Both the position numbers and the translations under genes were made by a program. This document shows, piece after piece, positions 35,452 through 44,205 of a stretch of DNA of 64,000 nucleotides. The notes beneath the pieces are model-generated. The model worked only from the letters and a program-made list of their open reading frames with translations, ran no database searches and was not told where the DNA came from. Origin of the DNA: Planctomycetia bacterium (GTDB taxonomy: Bacteria; Planctomycetota; Planctomycetia; Pirellulales; JACPPG01); the NCBI GenBank assembly GCA_016191115.1, contig JACPPG010000030.1:62001-126000 (forward strand), read 5' to 3'. Each line of letters begins with the position of its first letter. The first letter of the stretch is position 1.

Positions 35452-35568
35452 ATGTCGAAGGACTATTGCCTAAAGAAGCACGAAGCATGAAGCACGAATG
35501 ACGAGGGCTCTTTGTTTGACGTTCGATATTCGGATTTCTTTCGACATTAGACAGTAGTCCTTCGACAT
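35452..35568. repeat. Inverted repeat with ATGTCGAAGGACTA ends
   Basis: The 14-bp arm at 35452-35465 is perfectly complementary to TAGTCCTTCGACAT at 35555-35568. Inside are several AAGCACGAA-type submotifs and TTCGGATTTCTTT, which recurs in the repeat at 48413-48552. Confidence 0.65.
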
Positions 35569-35573
35569 TCCTC

Positions 35574-36311
35574 ATGCCGGATCGACGTGTGCACCGCGGG
35601 CCGCATCCGAGCGACGGCCGCATCTTTGGGGCCGAGGCCCTGCCGGCGCTCCGCGCCGCGGCGCACGATCTCTCGTGGCTCCTGGGGCGCGACTACGCCG
35701 AAGCGTCGTCGCTCAAGATCGTCGGCGATCGCTACGACCTGGTCGCCCGCCAGCGGACGGCATTGACGCGGGCCGTCTGCTCGGAGCAACAGCGCGATCG
35801 GCGCCGCGCTCATGAAGTGCCGCTATCGACGCTGCGGGGGCAGACGGTCCTGGTTGACGGCTACAACGTCCTGACGACGATCGAGGCGGCCCTCTCTGGC
35901 GGTGCGATCCTGGCCTGCCGGGACGGCGCGTGGCGGGACATGGCCAGCATGCACGGCTCGTACCGCAAGGTGGCCGAGACCCGCCCCGCGCTAGCGCTCG
36001 TGGGCGGTTTGTTGGCCGAGCACGAGATCGGCAGCCATTGGTACCTCGACAGCCCTGTGTCGAATAGCGGGCGCCTGCGGACGTTCATGCTCGATGTGTC
36101 AGCGGCGACCGGCTGGGACTGGCAAATCGAGCTGGTGGCCAACCCGGATGCGATTTTGCGAAAGGCAGGCGAGCCGGTGGCGTCAGCCGACAGCGCGATC
36201 CTGGACGCGTGCGAGCGATGGGTCAACCTGGCGCGCAGCGTGGTCACGGCGCACGTCGCCGAGGCGTGGATCGTCGATCTCGAATCAATGAAAAATGCGG
36301 AACGACAGTAG
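35574..36311 (+). CDS. DUF434 domain protein
   Basis: A 245-aa cytoplasmic protein. The N-terminal part has the DUF434 pattern (LPALRAAAHDLSWLLGRDYAEASSLKIVGDRYDLVARQRTALTRAVC), followed by VLVDGYNVLTTIEAALSGG, which resembles the N-terminal strand of PIN/NYN-type nucleases and includes an Asp, then a region ending LVANPDAILRKAGEPVASADSAILD with a further possible acidic site. This arrangement (DUF434 plus DUF5616-like) is found in archaea and planctomycetes; function unknown. A nuclease role is inferred only. ATG at 35574. Confidence 0.75.
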   Translation: MPDRRVHRGPHPSDGRIFGAEALPALRAAAHDLSWLLGRDYAEASSLKIVGDRYDLVARQRTALTRAVCSEQQRDRRRAHEVPLSTLRGQTVLVDGYNVLTTIEAALSGGAILACRDGAWRDMASMHGSYRKVAETRPALALVGGLLAEHEIGSHWYLDSPVSNSGRLRTFMLDVSAATGWDWQIELVANPDAILRKAGEPVASADSAILDACERWVNLARSVVTAHVAEAWIVDLESMKNAERQ

Positions 36312-36391
36312 TCCGCGCAGGGTGCTCCGCGCGGCTTCCTCCTTTGCGCGCTGTAGAATGCCTCGGTGACGGCACTCCAAGGGGATCGCCT

Positions 36392-37894
36392 ATGAGAATC
36401 TTGCTCGTTTTCCTCGCAACGATCCCCGCTCTCTCCAGTTCGGCAGCGTCCTTCGCCGCCGAGCCACGTCGGCCCAATATTCTCTTCATCATTGTCGACG
36501 ACCAGTCGCCGTTCGATCTCAAGGTCTGTGAGCCCAAGTCGGCGCTGCGGACGCCTGTGCTCGACCGGCTGGCCGCCGAGGGGATGGTCTTCGACGCCGC
36601 GCATCACATGGGATCCTTCATTGGCGCTGTCTGTACGCCGTCGCGGCACATGATCATGAGCGGGCGGACCGTGTGGCACTTGCCGATCGGGCCGGGGGCG
36701 CAGCGGCACTGCCCGCCCGATCTCGAGCGGAACGCGATGGCCGCGGTCTTCAACCGGGCCGGATACGCGACGATGCGGACTTGCAAGACCGGCAATAGCT
36801 ACGAAGGCGCGGACAGGCAATTCGCCGTTCGCAGGGATGCCGACAAGCGCGGCGGCACCGACGAAACAGGGAGCGCCTGGCACGCCGAGCAGGTTCTCGA
36901 CTACCTCAACGAGCGCGATACCAATCGGGACGCTCGTCCCTTCTTGATCTTTTTCGGCTTCTCGCACCCGCACGACACGCGCGACGGCAAGCCCGAGCTG
37001 CTGGCCAAATACGGCGCGGTGAACCACACCGATCCGCATTCGCTGCCGCCTGCCAATACCCGCCAGCCGCCTTTGCCGGTGAACTATCTACCGGCCCACC
37101 CGTTTCCGCATGGGCATCCCGATTCGCGCGACGAAGTGGCCGTGAGCGGGGTGTGGAAGAATCGCGACGAGCGCACGATCCGCAACGAGCTGGGCCGCCA
37201 GTTCGCCTGCAGCGAGAATATCGACACGCAGATCGGCCGCGTGCTCGACCGGCTCAAGGCCATGGGCGAACTGGAAAACACCTATGTCTTCTACACAGCC
37301 GACCACGGGATCGCGATCGGCCGCCACGGTTTGCAGGGCAAGCAGAACCTGTACGAACACACGTGGCGCGTGCCCTTCATCGCCAAGGGGCCCGGCATCA
37401 AGCCGGGCTCGCGCGCGAAAGGGAATATCTACCTCTTGGACGTGCTCGCCACGCTGTGCGATCTTACTGGCGTCCAAACTCCCGAGTCCAACGAGGGCGT
37501 CAGCTTCAAAGCCGTTTTGGAGGGCAAACAGCAAACAGTGCGCGACGTGCTGTACGGCGTCTATAGCGGCGGCACCAAACCTGGCATGCGCGCCGTGAAG
37601 CATGGCGACTGGAAGCTGATCAAATACGACGTGATGGACGGCCAGGTCCACGAGACGCAGTTGTTCAACCTTGCCGAAAACCCGTACGAGTTGCTCGACC
37701 AGCATCACGATCCGCAGGTCATCGCCCTCACGGGCCGCGACCCCGCGAAGCACGAGCGGAACCTGGCCGGCGACCCGTCCTACCGCGACAAGCTGGCCGA
37801 AATGGAGGCGCTATTACTGGCGGAAATGCGCCGGCTTCACGATCCCGAACGACTTTGGAACCAAGAAGCTGATCCCGGCGCATCCTTTCGATAA
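36392..37894 (+). CDS. Secreted sulfatase
   Basis: A 500-aa exported arylsulfatase-family enzyme. Signal peptide about 1-23 (ending SFAAEP). Metal ligands in NILFIIVDDQSP (D36, D37), the formylglycine motif C81-T-P-S-R85 followed by HMIMSGR, and the C-terminal metal site TADHGIAIGRHGLQGKQNLYEHTWRVPFIAKGPGI are all intact. Maturation needs conversion of C81 to formylglycine. The substrate is a sulfated carbohydrate or other sulfate ester, unknown. ATG at 36392. Sulfatases are greatly expanded in marine and soil planctomycetes. Confidence 0.92.
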   Translation: MRILLVFLATIPALSSSAASFAAEPRRPNILFIIVDDQSPFDLKVCEPKSALRTPVLDRLAAEGMVFDAAHHMGSFIGAVCTPSRHMIMSGRTVWHLPIGPGAQRHCPPDLERNAMAAVFNRAGYATMRTCKTGNSYEGADRQFAVRRDADKRGGTDETGSAWHAEQVLDYLNERDTNRDARPFLIFFGFSHPHDTRDGKPELLAKYGAVNHTDPHSLPPANTRQPPLPVNYLPAHPFPHGHPDSRDEVAVSGVWKNRDERTIRNELGRQFACSENIDTQIGRVLDRLKAMGELENTYVFYTADHGIAIGRHGLQGKQNLYEHTWRVPFIAKGPGIKPGSRAKGNIYLLDVLATLCDLTGVQTPESNEGVSFKAVLEGKQQTVRDVLYGVYSGGTKPGMRAVKHGDWKLIKYDVMDGQVHETQLFNLAENPYELLDQHHDPQVIALTGRDPAKHERNLAGDPSYRDKLAEMEALLLAEMRRLHDPERLWNQEADPGASFR

Positions 37895-37982
37895 AATCAT
37901 AAAATCAATGAGACCATGGCGGATGCGGGCCGGGGTACACGATCGAAGGCCATGAATCACGTATGGAAGGAAAAGATACATC

Positions 37983-38447
37983 ATGACTATCTATCTGCTC
38001 GCGCTATTGCTCGGCGTCGTGGCAGGACTGCGCACCATGACGGCGCCGGCAATGGTGAGCTGGGCGGCGCATCTCGGTCGGCTCGATCTGGCGGGAACCT
38101 GGCTTGCCTTTCTAGGCAACGTGTGGGCCACCGGGATTCTGACGCTGCTCGCGCTCGTTGAGTTCGTCACCGATCAACTCCCTTCGACGCCCAGCCGCAC
38201 CGTGCCGGTCCAATTTGGCGCCCGCCTGGCGTCGGCGGCCCTCTCGGGCGCCGCACTCGGAGCCGCCTGTGGGTCGATAGTTGGCGGACTACTCGCGGGA
38301 ATGGTCGGCGCGGTCATCGGCACTCTCGGTGGACGCGCTTGCCGCGCGCGGCTTGCGGCCGCATTCGGTCGCGATCGACCCGCGGCGTTCATTGAAGACG
38401 CCGTTGCCATTGTTGGCGCGATACTGATCGGAGTCGCATTGCCGTGA
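37983..38447 (+). CDS. DUF4126 family membrane protein
   Basis: A 154-aa protein with four to five hydrophobic segments, including a Gly/Ala-rich SAALSGAALGAACGSIVGGLLAGMVGAVIGTLGG. The N-terminus LLLGVVAGLRTMTAPAMVSWAAHLG and LVEFVTDQLPSTPSRTVP are the DUF4126 hallmarks. Function unknown. The ATG at 37983 is the best start. The stop overlaps the next gene's GTG, so it is cotranscribed with the flavoprotein that follows. Confidence 0.85.
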   Translation: MTIYLLALLLGVVAGLRTMTAPAMVSWAAHLGRLDLAGTWLAFLGNVWATGILTLLALVEFVTDQLPSTPSRTVPVQFGARLASAALSGAALGAACGSIVGGLLAGMVGAVIGTLGGRACRARLAAAFGRDRPAAFIEDAVAIVGAILIGVALP

Positions 38448-39424
38448 GCCGATTTGATGCAATCATCATCGGTGCCGGTCAGGCTGGTCCGGCCCTGGCG
38501 GGCCGGCTCACGGGAGCTGGCATGACTCTCGCCCTCGTCGAACGAAAGCTTTTCGGCGGGACCTGTGTCAACACGGGCTGCTATGTGGGGCTCGAGTTTG
38601 CGCAGATGTACCGGCGTTTCGGGGCGCGCGTGACCGTCATCGAGAAAGGACCGCGTCTCGTGGCGCGAGAGGACGAGGATGTCTCGGAAGCGATCCGGGA
38701 GATTCTGGTTCGCGAGGGCATTACCGTGCGTGTCGGCGCCGCGTGCATCAGTTTCGCGAAACAGGAGCGGGGCGTCGCCGTCGGCATCGACTGCGCCGAG
38801 GGCGAGCCTACATTCGTTGGTTCGCACGTTCTGCTCGCCGTCGGACGTCGGCCGAATACCGATGATCTCGGCTTGGAAAGAGCCGGCGTGACAACCGATG
38901 CGCGCGGGTATATCACCGTCGACGATAGCCTCGCCACGAACGTTTCCGGCATCTGGGCACTCGGCGACTGTAATGGCCGCGGCGCCTTTACGCACACGGC
39001 GTACAACGACTTCGAGATTGTTGCCGCCAATCTGCTCGACGGAGCGCAGCGTCGCGTCAGCGACCGCATACCCGCCTATGCGCTCTACATCGACCCCCCA
39101 CTCGGCCGCGTGGGAATGACCCTGCGCGAGGCGCGTGCCAGCGGCCGGCCGCTTTTGGTTGGCAGCCGCCCCATGAGTCGCGTCGCCCGCGCGATCGAAA
39201 AGGGCGAGACACAGGGCTTCATGAGAGTGGTCGTCGATACCCAGACGCGGAAGATTCTTGGCGCCGCGATCCTCGGCGCCGGTGGCGACGAGGCGATTCA
39301 TGGGGTGCTGGACATCATGAATGCCGACGTTCCCTATGATGTGCTAGAGCGGGCAGTGCCCATCCATCCGACGGTCTCGGAGCTCATCCCCACGATGCTG
39401 AGCGAAATGCGCCCGTCCGAATAG
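38444..39424 (+). pseudogene. Class-I pyridine nucleotide-disulfide oxidoreductase with a large internal deletion
   Basis: A 326-aa product related to mercuric reductase and dihydrolipoamide dehydrogenase. The FAD-binding GAGQAG (10-15) and redox disulfide CVNTGC (41-46) are present, but the next residues are YVGLEFAQMYRRFGARVTVIE, which in complete enzymes begin the NAD-binding domain about 130-140 residues further on. The reading frame is kept across the junction (38581/38582). NAD domain, FAD second motif (GIWALGDCNG) and dimerisation domain follow normally. Missing most of the first FAD-domain half, it is unlikely to be active. GTG at 38444 overlaps DUF4126. Confidence 0.82.
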
Positions 39425-39548
39425 CGCTCACGCACGCCCTCGCCGCCGTCGAACGAATCGCCCGGCGTTCCCAATTGGAAACGCCGGGCGACGTTGTGCG
39501 CTTCGGGCAATCTCGATGCACTGGCCAAATGTAGGGAGCCCGAACAGG

Positions 39549-39620
39549 AGGCGCTGGTGGGAGTCGAACCCACGGTGGCGGATTTGCAATCCGCTGCCTT
39601 AGCCACTTGGCTACAGCGCC
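39549..39620 (-). tRNA. tRNA-Cys (GCA)
   Basis: On the minus strand from 39620: acceptor arm GGCGCTG pairs with CAGCGCC, discriminator U. The D arm AGCCAAGTGGCTAAGGC, the anticodon stem-loop GCGGATTGCAAATCCGC with anticodon GCA, and the T arm GTGGGTTCGACTCCCAC are all canonical. No CCA is encoded. Confidence 0.95.
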
Positions 39621-39673
39621 AAACCCCCTTGTCTGCGTAACTTAGGGCAACTCCCCAGGTCGGTCAAGGGTAC

Positions 39674-39798
39674 CAGAAGAACTGCAAAGTCCGGGGTCTG
39701 GCTCATTTTGTCGGCACATGCGGTTCTCAATTCTTCCGAAGGACCTTCGGCCGACAAATGTGCCTGATCCCCTCTCCCAGGACTTTGCAGTCTTCCTG
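39674..39798 (-). mobile_element. MITE family 2, copy 2
   Basis: A 125-bp element with CAGAAGAACTGCAAAGTC at the left and its near complement GACTTTGCAGTCTTCCTG at the right. It is the reverse complement of copy 1 (34748-34871) with about 85-90% identity by eye. No matching direct repeat is seen at its ends, so the insertion is probably older. Confidence 0.8.
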
Positions 39799-40532
39799 GG
39801 GGCGGCACGGGGGAGCCGGCCTGATCTCGACCGTTCGTAGCATTCCGCTGGCGCCTGCGCTTTGGGCAGTAGGAAGCGGTGAACCCAACATTGTCCGCGA
39901 TTGGGAGGTCGGAGCCATGAAATCCATTGCCGCGGTCTTGTCGTCGTTCAGCCTGGGGACCGGCTGTGCGATCGCGATTGATCTGGCCGTCACCGCCGCC
40001 GGCGAGGGCGTGCCCCCATTGATCACCCTATGGAGTGAGATGCTCAGCCTGCTGCCGTGAAGGCAAGCAGGCAGCCGGCAGCGGGCGGAGACGAATGCAG
40101 CGCAACCGGCCGGCGCTCGGCCGAGCGACAAAGACCAACCTTGAGGCTTAGCCCACTTTGGGGAGAGCATGGGACCATGAAGACGATCACGCTTTGGCTC
40201 TTGTGCCGCGATCCGTTTCCGCGACGAACACGGGCCGCGGCTCGGCACTCGATCGCCGCAGTCCTGAGCAGCTCGATTGTGAAAGTCGCCCTTGCGCCGA
40301 TTCTGTTGGCGGCGCGGGTGCGATTCGCACGCGGGAATTGAGGCCGCGAGTTCGACGTCGCCCGCGACGGTCAGCGAGATCTCAATGATCTCCAGATCAT
40401 GATCTCAAATCTCACATCCGAGATTTGCGATGCTCGCGAGCGGTCCAGGCCGTACGTCGATCCCGCCGTATCGCTCACTTTCCGGCCTCCCGCCTCCAGG
40501 CTCCCCCGCCCGCGTGCTACAATCCTTCTGGA
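39799..40532. other. Gene-poor region between a MITE and the flavin monooxygenase
   Basis: About 730 bp. Two short open frames are possible genes: 39917-40060 (listed separately) and 40177-40341 (54 aa, MKTITLWLLCRDPFPRR...; no good ribosome site). TACAAT at 40518-40523, only 10 bp before the monooxygenase ATG, would suit a -10 box of a nearly leaderless transcript, but no -35 is evident. Confidence 0.5.
39917..40060 (+). CDS. Possible 47-aa membrane peptide
   Basis: ATG at 39917 is preceded by GGGAGG and GGAG, a good ribosome site. The product (MKSIAAVLSSFSLGTGCAIA, then a hydrophobic stretch and EMLSLLP) has one hydrophobic helix. No family is recognised; the core SIAAVLSS also occurs in the frame at 40177-40341. 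It may be a chance frame. Confidence 0.35.
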   Translation: MKSIAAVLSSFSLGTGCAIAIDLAVTAAGEGVPPLITLWSEMLSLLP

Positions 40533-42164
40533 ATGAGCACTGACGCTGGGGTTCAATTCGTCGACACGCTCGTCGTGGGCGCTGGGCCCGTCGGGCTAAC
40601 GATGTCCGCCGAGCTCGCGCGGCACGGCGTTCCCTATCGCGTTATCGACAAGGCTGCCGCGCCCACCGACAAGTCGAAGGCCCTGGTGCTGTGGAGCCGC
40701 AGCCTGGAAATGCTCGACGACATGGGCACGGTCGCCTCCTTTCTGGCTGCCGGTCGCCCGGTGCACGCCGTCACCATGGCGAGCGGCACGAAGCGGCTTG
40801 CGCACATCGAGTTCGAGATCGACAGCCCGTTTGACTACGGCCTGATGATCCCGCAGAGCGAGACCGAGCGATTGCTGACGGCGCACCTCGCGGCGGGGGG
40901 GCATCGCGTCGAACGGCAAATCGAGCTCGTGCAATTCACAGCCGACGCCGAGGGCGTCACATCGACGCTTCGCACCGCCGACGGTCGCGAGCAAACGGTC
41001 CGCAGCCTTTGGCTCGTAGGATGCGACGGCGCACACAGCGCGGTGCGGCATGGGCTGGGCATCGAGTTCTCCGGCGACGCCGAGCCGAACGACTGGATGC
41101 TTGCCGACGTACATATTCATGGCCCTGTGGCGGATGATGAGGTCACGATCTATTTTCACCAGGACGGAGTGCTGGCCTTCTTCCCTATCACGAGCGACCG
41201 GTTCCGCGTCATTGCCGACCTGGGGGCCGCGAAGAACACGGCGCGGCCGGCCGACCCGACGCTCGAGGACGTGAAGCGATTGGTCGACGCACGCGGCCCC
41301 GGTGGGATCACCGTTAGCGATCCGGTGTGGTTGGCGGGCTTTCGCATCAACGAGCGCAAGGTGGACGACTATCGCCATGGGCGTGTCTTTCTTGCCGGCG
41401 ATGCGGCGCACATCCACAGCCCCGCGGGCGGGCAAGGCATGAACACCGGCATGCAAGACGCCTACAACCTGGCTTGGAAGCTGGCGCTGGTCGACGCCGG
41501 CCGGGCCAAGGACTTGCTGCTGGACAGCTATTCGATCGAGCGCAGCGCCGTCGGCGACCAGGTGCTGCGGGACGCCGGTTTCCTGACACGTGCGGCGACG
41601 CTCCGCAATCCCGTCGCCCAGCAGCTTCGCAATCATTTGTACTTGTTCCTCGGCTCGTTGGGCGCGGTCCGGCAGCGGATCAGCGACACTTTGTCGGAGA
41701 TGGCGATCAACTATCGCAAGAGCCCCCTCACTGGCGAGCGCAGCAGCCTTGGGGCGCACGCCTGGCAGTTGGGCGTGGGTGTCGCGGCCGGTGACCGGGC
41801 GCCGGACGTTCCCCTGGTTGACGCGGCAACGGACCAGCCGGTGCGCTTGTTCGACGTGTTCCGCGGGACGCGCCACGTGCTGGTGCTCTTGCCGGGCGTG
41901 GAGCCGGCGGCCGACGTTGCACCACTCGTGGAGATGCAGGCGGCCATCGAGGCGCGCTATCCCGGCGTGATCGCTTCTCACGTGGTGGCCCGCGGCCGCG
42001 GCCCAGGCGTCACCTATCTCGACTCGGATCTGGCCATGCACAAGCGTTACGGCGCGGGCGCGAGGACGCTGTATTTGATCCGGCCCGACGGCTACGTTGG
42101 TTATCGCAGCCAACCGGCGGAACTGGCCGGATTGCTGGCGCATCTGGATGAGTACCTGGTCTAG
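40533..42164 (+). CDS. FAD-dependent aromatic monooxygenase (PheA/TfdB class)
   Basis: A 543-aa cytoplasmic flavoprotein. It has the dinucleotide-binding GAGPVG (16-21), the DG motif LVGCDGAHSAVRHGLGI, and the GD motif VFLAGDAAHIHSPAGGQGMNTGMQDAYNLAWKLA; a thioredoxin-like C-terminal domain begins near 420 (GDRAPDVPLVDAATDQPVRLFDVFRG). This is the group A hydroxylase layout used on phenols and similar aromatics with NAD(P)H and O2. The actual substrate is not predictable. ATG at 40533 is close to TACAAT (40518). Confidence 0.9.
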   Translation: MSTDAGVQFVDTLVVGAGPVGLTMSAELARHGVPYRVIDKAAAPTDKSKALVLWSRSLEMLDDMGTVASFLAAGRPVHAVTMASGTKRLAHIEFEIDSPFDYGLMIPQSETERLLTAHLAAGGHRVERQIELVQFTADAEGVTSTLRTADGREQTVRSLWLVGCDGAHSAVRHGLGIEFSGDAEPNDWMLADVHIHGPVADDEVTIYFHQDGVLAFFPITSDRFRVIADLGAAKNTARPADPTLEDVKRLVDARGPGGITVSDPVWLAGFRINERKVDDYRHGRVFLAGDAAHIHSPAGGQGMNTGMQDAYNLAWKLALVDAGRAKDLLLDSYSIERSAVGDQVLRDAGFLTRAATLRNPVAQQLRNHLYLFLGSLGAVRQRISDTLSEMAINYRKSPLTGERSSLGAHAWQLGVGVAAGDRAPDVPLVDAATDQPVRLFDVFRGTRHVLVLLPGVEPAADVAPLVEMQAAIEARYPGVIASHVVARGRGPGVTYLDSDLAMHKRYGAGARTLYLIRPDGYVGYRSQPAELAGLLAHLDEYLV

Positions 42165-42186
42165 TCGAGCGGGAGCGAGGCATCGT

Positions 42187-43323
42187 ATGAAGCTCCGTCG
42201 GTCCGCGATCCTGAGTGCGCTTGTCGTCCTGGCCATCGCAGGCATGTGTGGTGCCGTCGAGCACGTCGACGTCTATCGCGTGCCGGGGCGATTCGGTGGT
42301 TGGCCGGCCAATCACGGCATCTGGTCGTGGGGGGATGAGATCCTGGTCGGTTTCAGCGCGGGACATTTCAAAGACAACGGGCCCGAGCGGCACGCCATCG
42401 ATCACGACCGGCCGGAAGAGCACTTGCTTGCCCGCAGCTTGGACGGCGGCCGCACGTGGGCGATCGAGAACCCCGCCGCAGCGGCCGCGCTCATTCCGGC
42501 GGGAAAGGCCTTGCACGGCATCGCGCCGCCGGGGCTCAAAGAGAACGAGTGGCGCGATTGCCCAGGCGGAATCGACTTTACGCATCCCGATTTCGCCATG
42601 ACACTGCGGATGACCGACGCCAACGTCGGCCCATCGCGCTTCTACTACTCGACCGACCGCGGCCACGCCTGGCGGGGACCGTTTCGCTTGCCGAACTTCG
42701 ACACGCCGGGCGTTGCCGCGCGGACCGACTACATCGTCAACGGCAAGGACGACTGCCTCGTGTTTCTGACGGCGGCAAAAACCAACGGGCACGAAGGGCG
42801 CGTGCTTTGCGCCCGCACGATCGACGGCGGCCGCACCTGGAAGTTCGTCTCCTGGATCGGGCCGGAGCCCGACGGCTTTTCGATCATGCCTTCCACGGTG
42901 CGATTGGGGGCGACGGAACTGCTCACCGCCCTGCGGCATCACGAGGGGTCGAAGCGGTGGATCGACCTGTACCGTTCGCACGACGACGGACGAACCTGGC
43001 AGGACGCAGGCATCGCCGTCCCCGATACGAGCGAAGGAAACCCGGCCAGCCTGGTCCGGCTGCGCGACGGCCGGCTGTTCCTCGCCTACGGCTACCGCAA
43101 GGCCCCCTTTGACATGCGCGCCCGATTGAGCAACGACGGCGGCCGTACGTGGGGCGAGGACATCGTGCTACGGAGCGGCGGCGGCTGCCGGGACCTCGGC
43201 TATCCGCGGAGCGTCCAGCGGGCCGACGGGAAGGTGGTGACGGTCTACTATTTCAGCGACGAGCCGCTCGGCGATCGCTATATTGCAGCGACCATCTGGG
43301 ACCCAAGCAACGCTGGCGGCTAG
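42187..43323 (+). CDS. Secreted sialidase-like (BNR/Asp-box) protein
   Basis: A 378-aa exported beta-propeller protein. Signal peptide about 1-25 (ending GMCGAVE). Five Asp-box repeats are seen: SLDGGRTWAIEN, STDRGHAWRGP, TIDGGRTWKFV, SHDDGRTWQDA and SNDGGRTWGED. They fit the six-bladed sialidase fold, but the catalytic Tyr/Glu/Arg set cannot be confirmed by eye. ATG at 42187. It lies 22 bp after the monooxygenase gene and upstream of a short-chain dehydrogenase and a GH2 enzyme, a carbohydrate-using neighbourhood. Confidence 0.85.
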   Translation: MKLRRSAILSALVVLAIAGMCGAVEHVDVYRVPGRFGGWPANHGIWSWGDEILVGFSAGHFKDNGPERHAIDHDRPEEHLLARSLDGGRTWAIENPAAAAALIPAGKALHGIAPPGLKENEWRDCPGGIDFTHPDFAMTLRMTDANVGPSRFYYSTDRGHAWRGPFRLPNFDTPGVAARTDYIVNGKDDCLVFLTAAKTNGHEGRVLCARTIDGGRTWKFVSWIGPEPDGFSIMPSTVRLGATELLTALRHHEGSKRWIDLYRSHDDGRTWQDAGIAVPDTSEGNPASLVRLRDGRLFLAYGYRKAPFDMRARLSNDGGRTWGEDIVLRSGGGCRDLGYPRSVQRADGKVVTVYYFSDEPLGDRYIAATIWDPSNAGG

Positions 43324-43383
43324 CCCGCTATGTATGGCGTTTGTGTCTCGATGTCATTCCGTCTCACTGCTTGCGGAGGCCCC

Positions 43384-44205
43384 ATGCCGACTCTGAAAGG
43401 CAAGACGATGTTCATCACCGGCGCCAGCCGGGGGATCGGCAAGGCGATCGCGCTTGTGGCCGCGCGGGACGGCGCCAATGTCGCCATCGCCGCCAAAACT
43501 ACCGAGCCCCATCCCAAGCTGTCGGGCACGATCTTCACGGCCGCCGAGGAGATCGAGCGGGCCGGCGGCAAGGCGCTGCCGCTGGCGGTCGATATCCGCA
43601 ACGACGAGCAGACCGCCGCCGCCGTCGAAAAGACGGTGCAGACCTTCGGCGGCATCGACCTTTTGGTCAACAACGCGAGCGCGATCTTCCTCGCGCCGAC
43701 CACGGCCACGCCCATGAAGCGGTACGACCTGATGCACCAGGTCAACGTCCGCGGCACGTTCCTCTGCTCGCAGTTGTGCATCCCGCATTTGAAGAAGGCC
43801 GCGAATCCGCACATCTTGAACCTGGCCTCCCCGCTGTCGATGCAGGCCAAGTGGTTCTCAGGCCACCTCGCCTATACAATGAGCAAGTTCGGCATGAGCA
43901 TGTGCGTGCTGGGCATGGCCGCCGAGCTGGCCGGCGACGGAATCGCCGTCAACGCGCTTTGGCCGCGGACCGTGATCTGGACCGCGGCCGTCGAGAACCT
44001 GCTCGATCCCAACGCCCGGCCGTACTGCCGCAAGCCCGAGATCATGGGTGACGCGGCGCACTTCATCCTCACCAGCGACAGCCGTTCCTGCACCGGGAAC
44101 TTCTTCGTCGATGACGACGTGCTCCGCCGCCACGGTGTCACCGACCTGGATCAGTACGCCATGCAGCCAGGGCACGAGTTGCAGCCGGATTTTTTCCTGG
44201 AATGA
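43384..44205 (+). CDS. Short-chain dehydrogenase/reductase (HSDL2-like)
   Basis: A 273-aa cytoplasmic NAD(P)-dependent oxidoreductase. Cofactor motif TGASRGIG (12-19), NNAS (96-99), catalytic Ser in LNLASPLS, Y164 and K168 (AYTMSKFG) are intact. The N-terminal AAKTTEPHPKLSGTIFTAAEEIERAGGKALPLAVDIR and the PRTVIWTAAVENLL segment are characteristic of the HSDL2 group, here without the SCP2 domain. ATG at 43384; the stop overlaps the GH2 start (ATGA). Substrate unknown. Confidence 0.9.
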   Translation: MPTLKGKTMFITGASRGIGKAIALVAARDGANVAIAAKTTEPHPKLSGTIFTAAEEIERAGGKALPLAVDIRNDEQTAAAVEKTVQTFGGIDLLVNNASAIFLAPTTATPMKRYDLMHQVNVRGTFLCSQLCIPHLKKAANPHILNLASPLSMQAKWFSGHLAYTMSKFGMSMCVLGMAAELAGDGIAVNALWPRTVIWTAAVENLLDPNARPYCRKPEIMGDAAHFILTSDSRSCTGNFFVDDDVLRRHGVTDLDQYAMQPGHELQPDFFLE

